Below, piece by piece: positions 1-10,738 of a stretch of DNA of 64,000 nucleotides. Source of the DNA: Caprella mutica. Lineage: Eukaryota; Arthropoda; Malacostraca; Amphipoda; Caprellidae. Both the position numbers and the translations under genes were made by a program. The stretch is from contig CANNZV010001050.1 of NCBI GenBank assembly GCA_947561585.1, positions 1 to 64,000 of the forward strand, in the 5' to 3' direction. The notes under the pieces were generated by a model. The model saw only the letters and a program-made list of their open reading frames with translations. It was not told where the DNA came from and did no database searches. How positions within the stretch are numbered: position 1 is the first letter of the stretch; every line of letters begins with the position of its first letter.

Positions 1-300
1 CTAGATACAGTGGATACTCTGTGGAATAGGTACAATGCAGAGAGTAGAAATAGATACAACGTGTTGTATAGAGTATATACTATATACACTATACAGTGCA
101 GATCGAGAGTTTTTAGATACAAGTTATACTGCAGTATAAATGTATGAGTGTAGATACAGAGTTCATGTGATGTCATGAATGTTATTAACTTACTTTTAAA
201 TAAAATATAACTGAGTAAAATTATTCAAATTCATAAGTTGCCTTTGGTATATAAACTAGTAATAAAGATAGTCAGTCATTAAGGCTCATAGTATTAAAGT
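1..300. other. A+T-rich sequence, nothing recognised
   Basis: No ORF, RNA or repeat that I can support. The first 150 bases are loosely repetitive, with many variants of GATACA and ATAGA. Confidence 0.4.
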
Positions 301-500
301 GTCAGTGGGTTGCTTGGTGACGTCACGGACACTAAACGTTTTTCCACCACAATATAAAAACCCGTACAATGGAACAAAAGAGTCGGTTTAATCTCTCCGA
401 CTCAATCCATCATATAAAGTAAACAACTATCGAACATTGTTACTTTATTTTCTATAGAGGAGTTATTTGACTATGTTGAAATAAAGTTTATTACTTTTGA
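301..500 (+). promoter_or_regulatory. promoter-like segment with a CRE and a TATA box
   Basis: A perfect cyclic-AMP response element, TGACGTCA, lies at 318-325. A TATA box, TATAAAAA, follows at 353-360, about 28 bases downstream. AATAAA occurs near 480. The order of CRE, TATA and polyadenylation signal within about 170 bases is what a compact promoter or an old solo LTR would show. I could not define LTR ends, a target duplication or a downstream ORF, so the transcript it might drive is unknown. Confidence 0.35.
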
Positions 501-569
501 TATCTCCTTACATCTTCATTTCGTATTAAATTGTTATTAAGAATAACATTAATATAAATAATACAGGTG

Positions 570-1800
570 TAACTAAACTCTTAATTATAACATTTTCATA
601 GCTCAAAAATAGCAATTAAATATGATAGAAAATGTTGATATGAATACTAACAGAGGTGTGTGTCTATTACGTAACTCTCAATTTTATTTATATGCTATTG
701 TAAGAAATTATGAAAATAGTATTCTTTAATAAAAAGCAAAGATGTGATGCTCAGAAATAACCGCATTTCTTTCCACTTGAAATAATTATCAGCGAAATAA
801 GAGTTTATCTTTTAATTGACTGTGCGAGAAGACACTCGTATCCTTGGTATGACCTTCACAGCAAAATAGGATGATACGCTATTTCCTTCCAACGTACTGA
901 AATAAAATCCGCAACAACAGAATCTTAGTTTTTTGATGGATAGTTGTAGGGTTACACGGACACTTACAGTAGTCGGGAAATAAGTTTTTACAGTAGTCGG
1001 GGTTTTCATTTAGAATCAACAGATCAATGAATACAATATATACAAGAAAAACATCAATATTATTATATTTTTCTAATTTGCATTGTCGCATCGAAAGAGT
1101 TAACTGAGCAAGTGAAGATAACGGACTAGAAATGAACTAAGTAAAGATTAATATTTATTAAAAGTAATGAAAAATATGCTGTTTTTCACCAATTCTTTTA
1201 ATTATTTAATTAGGTATGCAACTCTATTTCAATATTGCTTGAATATTAATAATTTAACCTATAAAGATAACGGACCCCGGTCCGTTGTAAAAATCCGTAA
1301 ATTTTTAAAGGTTAGATTTGTTCGTACACCAACTTTCCGAGTACTGTTGCTGACCGATTATTTTGATGTTACCTCATGTTTGTAGCTGTTTTTACCGCCA
1401 CTTAGAAAAAAAGTTATGTTTTAAAGACTTTCATTCGATTTTTAATGGCATTTTGTTATTTTTTGTTATGTAACCTTTTCTCGTTATTTGGTCCATGAAA
1501 AGCAACAGTGAATGAAAAGAGAAATAGGCTGAAAAGAATGAGAGAAATGAACGGTTGACTGATTTTGCACTCAATGTTCACAATAATTACGATTCTTTTG
1601 ACCTGAAAATGAAAATAGAGTCAGTTTATTTAGACGTAATTGGCCTTCATTTGACTTTCAATTCTTTTCTTTGTAATTACTCTGCATGACTGTAATTAAT
1701 TTACTAAGAAATATCTCTACGGTTATCGTAAAGGTCGAACGTAACGAACTCACTGATACAATTTAAAAAGTTCAGCACAGACTGTTAGTATATAAACCCA
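570..1800. other. gene-free A+T-rich stretch
   Basis: Only short, overlapping ORFs (60-72 codons) on both strands, with no conserved motif. I see no coding bias and no second copy elsewhere in the window. Confidence 0.4.
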
Positions 1801-1802
1801 CC

Positions 1803-2389
1803 CGTCCTAGAATTGGACATCCGTTCTAAATCTGGACCTCTGTCCTAGAACTGGACCTTCGTCCTAGAGCTGAATCTCCGTTCTAAAACTAGATCACTGT
1901 CCTAGAACTGGACCTCCGTCCTAAAACTGAATTTCGTCACAGAACTGGACCTCCGTCCTAGAGCTGAATCTCCGTTCTAAAACTAGATCACTGTCCTAGA
2001 ACTGGACCTCCGTCCTAAAACTGAATTTCGTCACAGAACTGGACCTCCGTCCTAGAGCTGAATCTCCGTTCTAAAACTAGATCACTGTCCTAGAACTGGA
2101 CCTCCGTCCTAAAACTGAATTTCGTCACAGAACTGGACCTCCGTCCTAGAGCTGAATCTCCGTTCTAAAACTAGATCACTGTCCTAGAACTGGACCTCCG
2201 TCCTAAAACTGAATTTCGTCACAGAACTGGACCTCTGTCCTAAAACTGAATCTCCGTCACAAAACTGGATCTCCGTTCTAAAACAGGACCACCTTCCTGA
2301 AACTGGACCTCTGTCCTAGAACTGAACCTCTGTCCTAGAACTGGACCTCTGTCCTAGAACTGGACCTCTGTCCTAGAACTGGATCTGCA
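1803..2389. repeat. 19-bp minisatellite with a 94-bp higher-order unit
   Basis: The basic word is about 19 bp (GAACTGGACCTCCGTCCTA and variants). Five words form a 94-bp higher-order unit. The diagnostic word AAAACTAGATCACTGT recurs near 1885, 1979, 2073 and 2167, exactly 94 apart. The edges are more diverged and lack the higher-order pattern, as expected if the centre amplified by recent unequal exchange. Confidence 0.9.
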
Positions 2390-3899
2390 CCTTTTAAGTG
2401 GACATAGAACTTGCAATCTACAAATAATGCTTAATGATCTACCCAGGCTTCAAAGAGGCTCTAATTTACCATTAATATGCTATCTGCATTTATTCTCAGA
2501 TTCAAAGTTCAAGAATCATTATTATTCAATTTGCATTTCATTCGATGCGGTATGAGTAAGTGTAGTATAGTGTGCTATCTACTTTTTAGCAATTCAAAGT
2601 CTGTCAATATTTTTCCTAAAATAAACACACTATAATCCGATCAAAATAAATAGTTCAACATCCCAATCAGAAAATTGCATTCGCTGATCTTCGGCTTTCA
2701 AACGTCGATCATAATCTATAGAAAATACCATCTTTGTTAACGTTAAATAAATCGGCAAATGACAATAATATAATATTGGACATTAAAATATTTTCCGACT
2801 GGGTGAAGAATTAACAGATTTAGACTTTGAACAGCAAAAGTGAGAGTCATGATACGGTGTTTGCAATGTTGCACATATGTGCTACCTACCTAGTGGTTGG
2901 TAGGTACCATATTAATGAAAATTACTAAGTGATTAATTGATTAATTTTGCTTATTTATCATCTTGAAAAATTTTTGTTTACTTTTTCATTTTCATTATAA
3001 TTTTTTTTACTAATTTTGCATTCACATGGGAGATAATAAATAAATTCGAAAATTTATTAAAACAAATTAAAATTCATACCTTTTTTTCACACGGCAGATA
3101 ATGAATAAATATGAAGTCTTATTTAAATAAATTAGCAGTTATACCACTTTTAACTTATTAATCAAAATTGATAGGAAAGATGCCTCCCAAAATCCCAAGC
3201 AATGAATGATGTCCAAAGTTGTCAAACAAGAAATATTCCATTTAATTCTCTGTCAATATTATTTACATTTATACTCCTCTATGTGGGTAACATCACCGTT
3301 ATTTTATTTTATTTAGCTACATGCCTAATATCAATTCACTTTTATTTAATATGGTATATTTCATTAGAAAAACTAATGCAAAATATCTAGTTATGTTATT
3401 TTTATAAGTTCACAAAATATTAAATGAATTTAACTTTATGATGTTCTCATTGATAATATTGTAGAAATTAGTAGCAACGAATTGAATTATAAAAGAGGAG
3501 ATAAACGGACTTTAATTTTTATAGTCTTTTTATATATTTATATTCCTTAAGTAATAGTCATAGATGGTTACTTTGAAAATTAGATATATAATATATTTTA
3601 TAGTCAGTTGTTTGCCAAAGACCTCATTCAAAATTACCAAGTAGAATGATGTACTCTTTCCCAATTTCAAACTCACCCTCATATATGATATATAATAAAC
3701 CGATAGAATGAGATTCACAATGATTATAATTAGTTACCTCACCTTTTTTGCTAAAGCTTCCTGAGGGTTAATAAAATATTAGGGGAATCCTCAATTGTGT
3801 TCATTTCTAAATAAGAGTATATCCTGTTTTGCCAGCACATAGGATGCATGCAAATAAACAGGACTCGCCTTTCATTTCCTTCTGAACTTTTCTTTCCTT
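2390..3899. other. gene-free A+T-rich stretch
   Basis: Nothing recognised. There are several runs of T, and two short ORFs of 62 codons with no family signature. Confidence 0.4.
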
Positions 3900-4332
3900 A
3901 GCTCTGCTTATATCTGAATAGAGTTAACTTAGCTCTGCTTATATCTGAATAGAGTTAACTTAGCTCTGCTTATATCTAAATAGAGTTAACTTAGCTCTGC
4001 TTATATCTGAATAGAGTTAACTTAGCTCTGCTTATATCTAAATAGAGTTAACTTAGCTCTGCTTATATCTGAATAGAGTTAACTTAGCTCTGCTTATATC
4101 TAAATAGAGTTAACTCAGCTCTGCTTATGTCTAAATAGAGTTAACTAAGCTCTGCTTATATCTAAATAGAGTTAACTTAGCTCTGCTTATATCTAAATAG
4201 AGTTAACTCAGCTCTGCTTATATCTAAATAGAGTTAACTTAGCTCTGCTTATATCTAAATAGAGTTAACTTAGCTCTGCTTATATCTGAATAGAGTTAAC
4301 TTAGCTCTGTTTACATCTAAATAGAGTTAAGT
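3900..4332. repeat. 31-bp tandem array
   Basis: About fourteen copies of a 31-bp unit containing TTAGCTCTGCTTATATCT and GAATAGAGTTAAC. The variant positions (TCTGAAT versus TCTAAAT) alternate in a partly regular pattern, suggesting amplification of a two-unit dimer in the left half. Confidence 0.9.
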
Positions 4333-5197
4333 GCCACAAATTCCCAATAGGTCTTGCAATCACTAAGCAGTGTAACCAGTTTGCCACACTTCCACGAAAG
4401 AGAATCTATTTTCCCAGTCGCCTTATTTTCCGCTTCCTATTGGATTTTTCTGTTACCTAAGCAGCTGATTGAAGAGTTTTAAATAGCTACTTAGATGAAT
4501 GAGATTATATATCAAATAAAAATATTTAGATTATTCTATTTTCTTGATGAGTATTTTGAAAAGAATGTTTTTACAGATAACTGTGTTTTCCAGTCGAAAT
4601 ATTGTTTTCGCAAATCATATATGCGATTGAATTGATTATAAAAATGACATCTATATACTACGTTAAATAATTCGACAAAAAGACAATCACAATTTACATT
4701 CTTTCTTCGGATATACCCGTCAGAATACCAACGATAATATCTGAAGGTATAGAAAATGTCTTAGAAGCAAGAAGCACCCTCTTTCATTACTGAGTTTCGA
4801 AAACTAATTCATAGAAGTGGAGTGATTTATATATTGAAGAAACTTTAACTAAATACTAAAAAATTTACATTAGGATATTAATTTAACTTTCGTGTAATTT
4901 TATATTTGTAAATTTCTTAATTTTAAAAAGAGTGAATGTTAAATGGAGAATTCAACTTTAAACATTAAAGCATAAACTATATGAATTTTAATTTTAAAAA
5001 GTTTAAAATGAAAGCCAATACTATATGAAATTAATATTTAAATTAATTTGAAATTTGTGATGTTTAATGCAATTATGAGTAGCTAATTGGTAGGCACAAG
5101 CCTACTGAAAATAAAGATGCAGGCTCTCGGACAATAATTTGGAACAAGCTGTCAGCATGTGATGTGAGCAGATAATAGCAGCAGTAACTAAATTATG
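4333..5197. other. gene-free A+T-rich stretch
   Basis: Nothing recognised apart from simple A+T-rich sequence. Confidence 0.4.
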
Positions 5198-5607
5198 TGC
5201 ACTCGGTAGAGCGCATAACTTCATCGCCGCCTTGACCCGTTCTCTCCCAAAATTTATTAAAATGCTAACTGGATAATAACTAATCGTCGCAACAAATTTC
5301 ATGCAATATGGTGCAATACTTTTTGAGTTATTGAGTTATAAATGACCTTGACCTTTGGCCGGATCGCTCCCAAAATTCTAACAGATGGTTCCTGGACATT
5401 GATCAATAATTGTACCATCAAATTTCGAACAATTTGGTTGAATACTTTTTGAGTTATTGAGTTACAAATGGCCTTGATCTTTGACCTTTGACCCGATCGC
5501 TCTTAAAATCTAACAAAATGGTTCCTGCATATTGACCAATCTTCCAACCAAGTTTCATGCAATATAGTTAACTACTTTTTAAGATGTAAATGACCATGAC
5601 ATTTGAC
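5198..5607. repeat. dispersed repeat R, copy A (AGGTCA half-sites)
   Basis: Starts with GTGCACTCGGTAGAGCGCAT. It is followed by several degenerate internal modules, each reading roughly 'CCCAAAATYTAACAAAATGG...TTTGAGTTATAAATGACC'. TGACCTTGACCTTTGACC-like runs recur, which are direct repeats of AGGTCA half-sites on the other strand. Two further copies lie at 18056-18576 and 61246-61700 in the same orientation, and all three begin at the same base. It has no ORF. The class of the repeat is unknown. Confidence 0.8.
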
Positions 5608-5929
5608 GCCAAAACAGTATTAACGCTAAAACAGTATTAACGCTAATAACTGTTAACGCTAAAACAGTATTAACCCTAAAACTATATTAACGCTAATACA
5701 GTATTAACGCTAATAACTATTAACGCTAAAACAGTATTAACCCTAAAACTATATTAACGCTAAAACAGTATTAACGCTAATAACTATTAACGCTAAAACA
5801 GTATTAACCCTAAAACTATATTAACGCTAATACAGTATTAACGCTAATAACTATTAACGCTAAAACAGTATTAACCCTAAAACTATATTAACGCTAAAAC
5901 AGTATTAACGCTAATAACTATTAACGCTA
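5608..5929. repeat. 17-bp tandem array, subfamily 1
   Basis: Tandem 16/17-bp words of the form CAGTATTAACGCTAAAA, with variants CTAATAACTATTAACG and ACTATATTAACGCTAA. The longer pattern of four words also recurs. The array abuts the 3' end of dispersed repeat R. Confidence 0.9.
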
Positions 5930-6514
5930 ACTAAGTATGAACGGTAGGGAAGTATGAACAGTAAGTAAGTATGAACGGTAACTAAGTATGAACGGTAACT
6001 AAGTATGAACGGTAACTAAGTATGAACGGTAACTAAGTATGAACAGTAAGTAAGTATGAACAGTAAGTAAGTATGAACGGTAACTAAGTATGAACGGTAA
6101 CTAAGTATGAACGGTAACTAAGTATGAACAGTAAGTAAGTATGAACGGTAACTAAGTATGAACGGTAACTAAGTATGAACGGTAACTAAGTATGAACGGT
6201 AACTAAGTATGAACAGTAAGTAAGTATGAACAGTAAGTAAGTATGAACGGTAACTAAGTATGAACGGTAACTAAGTATGAACGGTAACTAAGTATGAACA
6301 GTAAGTAAGTATGAACGGTAACTAAGTATGAACGGTAACTAAGTATGAACGGTAACTAAGTATGAACAGTAAGTAAGTATGAACGGTAACTAAGTATGAA
6401 CGGTAACTAAGTATGAACGGTAACTAAGTATGAACAGTAAGTAAGTATGAACAGTAACTAAGTATGAACGGTAACTAAGTATGAACGGTAACTAAGTATG
6501 AACGGTAACTAAGT
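5930..6514. repeat. 17-bp tandem array, subfamily 2
   Basis: About 34 copies of a 17-bp word AACTAAGTATGAACGGT, with GTAAGTAAGTATGAACA variants inserted at semi-regular spacing. It is directly contiguous with the preceding array and aligns with its word (AGTAT-T/G-AACG-C/G-TAA), so the two arrays are diverged subfamilies of one satellite. Confidence 0.9.
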
Positions 6515-6569
6515 AATTTTAGGATCTTAGGTGTAAAATTACAAAGGAAAGTATATGTTGTAACGTGGT

Positions 6570-6960
6570 ATGTTTATATTTTAACAAATTACAAAACCTA
6601 AATAGCTTTCACCTAATGATCAGTTGTATATCTTTTATTTGAGAATTTATTAATACAATATTGTAATTTGAACGAAATATATAGTGTTTCATGAATTCAG
6701 GTATATTTCTTAAAATATATTTTACAAATAAATCAAAATACAGTAAATCGGTAACAAGCAAAAGATAACAAAAGAGTAAAAACAGTGCATCGGTGACTTC
6801 AAAAGCAGTTGGAGAATATATGAACTGGTCCAAATATTGTGCTAAATCTTTAATATCAGTGAAATTCATTTTTTTCGATCCCTACATTTAATATTTCATA
6901 TTTTGATTTTTTGTACCATATTACTTATATATCTATTCAGAAACGCTTTGGAGAAATTAA
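6570..6960. repeat. duplicated segment upstream of a tRNA-Pro; possible exon relic
   Basis: Homologous to 37985-38330, which also lies upstream of a tRNA-Pro copy. On the minus strand both copies read a similar short peptide (here DLAQYLDQFIYSPTAFE within an 86-codon ORF, 6609-6869; DLAQYFDQFIYP in the other). The ORF is Phe/Leu-rich and hydrophobic. I recognise no family. It could be a decayed exon carried by the duplication, or chance. Confidence 0.4.
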
Positions 6961-7034
6961 TAAATAAGAACATGTACCAAATATATATTGTTGAATTAAT
7001 ACTAATGATATTTAAAGGTAGGTAGTGTACCTAT

Positions 7035-8272
7035 ATCTTTAGGGTGTCCGGAAAACTGCCAGGCGGAAAACTGCCGAAGCTGAAAACTGCCAGGCGGAAA
7101 ACTGCCAGTCACTTAATGGGAATTTATGTATTTTTTACTTTTAATAATTAGTTATAAACACATTCAAAGAACATTTTAAGGGATTAAAGGGACTTTCATT
7201 TTTACAGTAATAACAATATAGATATTGAATTACTTAATATCCAAATGAAAATTATATTTCAACAAAGCTACCTCATTAAACACACAGTAAACCAAACTTC
7301 AGTACACATAAGGAAGTAAAAATTACCATTTATACTTATTTGCTATGTCACGTACATATTAAAAACAAGTTAAGTTACGTATATAGTCCCTTGTTTTTAA
7401 TTTCCTATATTAATGTCAGCAATATAACTTTTGGTTCAAAAGCAATCGTTAAACCCCGCGTACTGATTTGTGATAAATAGCTAATTAGATATTCTTATAA
7501 TTAGGTAATCTTAAATTATACAATAAATTAAGTGTATGTTTGTTAAATCAACATATATGTATGTTCAATATTTATTATATTTACATTTTTATTCTCCATG
7601 TCAATTGCACAACTCCTTCATTCTTACAATATTCCTTTATATATGTAACAAGTATTATTAATTAATGAACAATCCAATTCGATCGAGTAAAATTGTCAGA
7701 GAATTAGGTACTATTGGTAGGTAATAGCAGTTTAATAATCATAGATGTTGTGTTGCAAATTCTAAATATTTCACAAACATAGATCGAAGTTGTTTTATAA
7801 TGAGTACAAGCGAATATTAAGCTTGAAGGCTTGTTCAATTCTCAAATTAAAAAAAAAAAAATAGACAGTTAGCTCGTTATGAACTGATAATTTAAAGATG
7901 CCTTGTGTAAACAAATAAATTGTACTCTGTCCCTAATACTAATATTTCTTTGTTTCTTCTCTTAGTATTTTAAACCTTTTCTAAGAACGATTTTAGTTTT
8001 TATATTATATTTCATTTATATCTTTAATATTTATATATTTACATATTTTTCTAGTAAATTGTCTACATTTAATTATTATTTTTGTTTTGTATGCTAAGTA
8101 AAAATGAATGTTCCTTAACTCCTTAATGTTGGGCGAACAACATTTTTATAAATTAAATTGTTATTATTGACTAAAGTCATTAAATTGCCAGTAAATGACT
8201 GGCAGCTTTCCGCCTGCCAGTTTTCCGCTTCAGCAGTTTTCCCCCTGGCAGTTTTCCGTGTACAATCTTTAG
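7035..8272. mobile_element. non-autonomous TIR element, 8-bp TSD (GGAAAACTGCC words)
   Basis: The element is 7043-8264, flanked by the perfect 8-bp target duplication ATCTTTAG (7035-7042 and 8265-8272). The left end (7043-7110) and the inverted right end (8190-8264) consist of several copies of a GGCGGAAAACTGCC word. The interior is A+T-rich without coding capacity. At 7390-7460 it contains a segment related to 37360-37410 and, inverted, to 62020-62090 ('TCAGCRATATA...GTTTAACCCC'). An 8-bp duplication fits the hAT or P superfamilies, but the terminal bases do not decide between them. Confidence 0.85.
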
Positions 8273-8400
8273 TTAGGTTCATTTCTCAGTTATAGAGAAA
8301 GTACACAGGTGATACTGCTGATTAGTACCACATAAGCTGATATTGATAGCTTTGAAAATTAAGTATAGTTTATATTTCCAGTCATTGTAAGATTATTCAT
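8273..8400 (+). promoter_or_regulatory. conserved 5' flank of tRNA-Pro copy 1
   Basis: Contains GCTGATATTGATAGC and TTGAAAATTAAGTA, the same block found 60-80 bases upstream of tRNA-Pro copies 2, 3 and 4. It may be an upstream Pol III element or simply part of the duplicated unit. Confidence 0.45.
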
Positions 8401-8472
8401 GGCTTAATGGTCTAGGGGTATGATTCTCGCTTTGGGTGCGAGAGGTCCTGGGTTCTAATCCCGATCAATCCC
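8401..8472 (+). pseudogene. degenerate tRNA-Pro (UGG), copy 1
   Basis: A 72-base tRNA-like sequence with anticodon loop TTTGGGT (UGG, proline). Compared with the four other copies in the window, the acceptor stem has mismatches (GGCTTAA against TCAATCC) and the T stem is broken at its first pair. The T loop reads TTCTAAT instead of TTCAAAT. A TTTT Pol III terminator follows within 12 bases. The damage to both acceptor and T arm suggests a pseudogene. Confidence 0.8.
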
Positions 8473-8680
8473 ATTTGAGTTTTACTTTACAATACCTATT
8501 CATAATAAAATGGTATACATATTTGTTTACTGTATTGGAAATTGTCGTATGTATCATATATGTCTAAATCAAATCCAAAAGCCTTGTAAATCCTCGATGT
8601 GATGCTTTATGCAATATCCAATTTAGTCTGTCACATACATTTTTTATTAATATTAGAGGTTATTTAAACTCTGCGTTGAA
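8473..8680. other. tRNA 3' flank and A+T-rich spacer
   Basis: The first 50 bases (TTTACTTTACAATACC...) match the 3' flanks of the other tRNA-Pro copies. From about 8653 the sequence belongs to the PLE tail described next. Confidence 0.5.
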
Positions 8681-8751
8681 GGTTTTTTTCAGATATCAAG
8701 CTTTCGAATAGAAAGATTTCTATTCATCATCAGGAGAAGGGTGGAAAAACC
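8653..8751 (-). ncRNA. hammerhead-ribozyme-like fold in a PLE tail
   Basis: On the minus strand, CTGATGA (8733-8727) is followed by a helix-II hairpin (GAATAGAA, loop ATCT, TTCTATTC; 8725-8706). GAAAG comes next (8705-8701), then CTT, which allows the one-pair helix III seen in minimal PLE hammerheads. An outer helix I pairs GGTTTTT (8751-8745) with AAAAACC (8687-8681), leaving an internal loop. Core order and spacing match a type-I hammerhead. The cleavage triplet would be CUU, which is weaker than GUC. Penelope-like elements are known to carry such ribozymes; a real PLE lies 2 kb away on the same strand. Activity is inference. Confidence 0.7.
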
Positions 8752-9048
8752 TGGACCCGACAATGAATTTTATGACCAATGGTTGTATATTGGATACCGT
8801 CTTTTTTATTTAAGCTATACATCCTAAAGTTTATAAATATTAAATAACAATCTATTTAGTATTGAGATATGAGACAAAAAATTAGAAAATTTGTTACTAA
8901 CTTAGCTATTGCTTACTACATTAATTCTCTAGAATATTTTTACTTTCTATATATCTGTTACAAAATCAAGTGTGTTTTATCTCCTTGTTTCTATGTGTTC
9001 TTTATTCATATTTATCTTCTCTATTCCTATACATTATTTGTTGCTATA

Positions 9049-9820
9049 CGTGTGTCCTCTTGATCCATATGTGTGTCCTATGGATCTTAAGTGTGTCTTG
9101 TTGATCAGAAGTGTGTCCTGTAGATCTTATGTGTGTCCTGTTGATCCTAAAAGTTTCCTGTAGATCTTAAGTGGGTATTATTGATCTCAAGTGTGTCCTA
9201 TTGATCCTAAGTGTGCCTATTGATCCTAAGTGTGTCCTATTGATCCTAAGTGTGTCCTATTGATCCTAAGTGTGTCCTATTGATCCTAAGTGTGCCTATT
9301 GATCCTAAGTGTGTCCTATTGATCCTAAGTGTGTCCTATTGATCCTAAGTGTGCCTATTGATCCTAAGTGTGCCTATTGATCCTAAGTGTGTCCTATTGA
9401 TCCTAAGTGTGCCTATTGATCCTAAGTGTGCCTATTGATCCTAAGTGTGTCCTATTGATCCTAAGTGTGTCCTATTGATCCTAAGTGTGTCCTATTGATC
9501 CTAAGTGTGCCTATTGATCCTAAGTGTGCCTATTGATCCTAAGTGTGTCCTATTGATCCTAAGTGTGCCTATTGATCCTAAGTGTGTCCTATTGATCCTA
9601 AGTGTGTCCTATTGATCCTAAGTGTGCCTATTGATCCTAAGTGTGCCTATTGATCCTAAGTGTGCCTATTGATCCTAAGTGTGTCCTATTGATCCTAAGT
9701 GTGCCTATTGATCCTAAGTGTGTCCTGTTGATCCTAAGTGTGTCCTATTGATCCTAAGTGTGTCCTATTGATCCTTAGTGTGTCCTGTTGATACTATGGG
9801 TGTCCTGTTGATACTATGGG
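9049..9820. repeat. 19/20-bp satellite, TATTGATCC subfamily
   Basis: Tandem units GTGTCCTATTGATCCTAAGT (20 bp) alternate irregularly with a 19-bp form lacking one base (GTGCCTATTGATCCTAAGT). The left edge is more diverged. It continues without a break into the next subfamily. Confidence 0.95.
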
Positions 9821-10413
9821 TGTCTTGATGATCCTAAGTGTGTCCTGATGATCCTAAGTGTGTCCTGATAATCCTAAGTGTGTCCTGATGATCCTAAGTG
9901 TGTCATGATGATCCTATGTGTGTACTGATGATCCTAAGGGTGTCCTGATGATCCTAAGTGTGTCCTGATGATCCTAAGTGTGTCCTGATAATCCTAAGTG
10001 TGTCCTGATGATCCTAAGTGTGTCATGATGATCCTATGTGTGTACTGATGATCCTAAGGGTGTACTGATGATCCTAAGTGTGTCCTGATGATCATAAGAG
10101 TGTCCTGATGATCCTAAGAATGTCCTGATGATCCTAAGTGTGTCCTGATGATCCTAAGTGTGTCCTGATGATCCTGAGTGTGTCCTGATGATCCTAAGTG
10201 TGTCCTAATGATCCTAAGTGTGTCCTGATGTTCCAAAGTGTGTCCTGATGATCCAAAGTGTGTGCTGATGATTCTAAGAGTGTCCTGATGATCCTGAGTG
10301 TGTCCTGATGATCCTGAGTGTGTCCTGATGATCCTGAGTGTGTCCTGATAATCTTGAGTGTGTCCTGATGATCCTAAGTGTGTCCTGATGAACCTAAGTG
10401 TGTCCTGATGATA
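9821..10413. repeat. 20-bp satellite, GATGATCC subfamily, with a 120-bp higher-order unit
   Basis: Same satellite with word TGTCCTGATGATCCTAAGTG. Bases 9841-9960 and 9961-10080 repeat as a 120-bp block (six words) carrying the same private variants: a GATAATCC, a TCATGATG and a TGTACTGATG word. This indicates block amplification. No ORF of interest. Confidence 0.95.
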
Positions 10414-10591
10414 CTATTTCTAACTGACTGTAGAGGCGCGATTGAAAACGGACAACCTCTATAGTTATGTACCTATTTCTATCTGATTTTAGAGGCGCGA
10501 TTGAAAACGGACAACCTCTATAATTATGTACCTATTTCTATCATAGTATAGAGGCGCGATTGAAAACGGTCAACCTCTATAGTTATGTATT
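10414..10591. repeat. three tandem 59/60-bp units, each with a short hairpin
   Basis: Three units begin at about 10414, 10474 and 10533 with TATTTCTA. Each holds TAGAGGCGCGATTGAAAAC and, shortly after, CAACCTCTA. The ends TAGAGG and CCTCTA can pair as a six-base stem in each unit (a TTAGAGG variant in the second). They sit exactly between the satellite and the 3' side of the PLE. Confidence 0.85.
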
Positions 10592-10738
10592 ATTTCTTTC
10601 CAATTTTTTTTTTAATATATTTAATTATTATTTCATTTTCATTTCTAAGATCCATTAGTTCACACATTTTCCTTTTTCAATTTATTCTATCTTGGTCTGA
10701 GTTTCATGTTGATCTAACGTGTTTCTATGTTTGAGAAA

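Noticed and set aside
1803..6514. CRISPR-like spaced repeats
   Set aside because: The units are contiguous tandem repeats without unique spacers, in a eukaryotic context.
9821..10413. CTGATGA in every satellite word as a tandem hammerhead array
   Set aside because: The words contain CTGATGA, but there is no GAAA with a helix-II hairpin at the right distance, so no hammerhead core can form.
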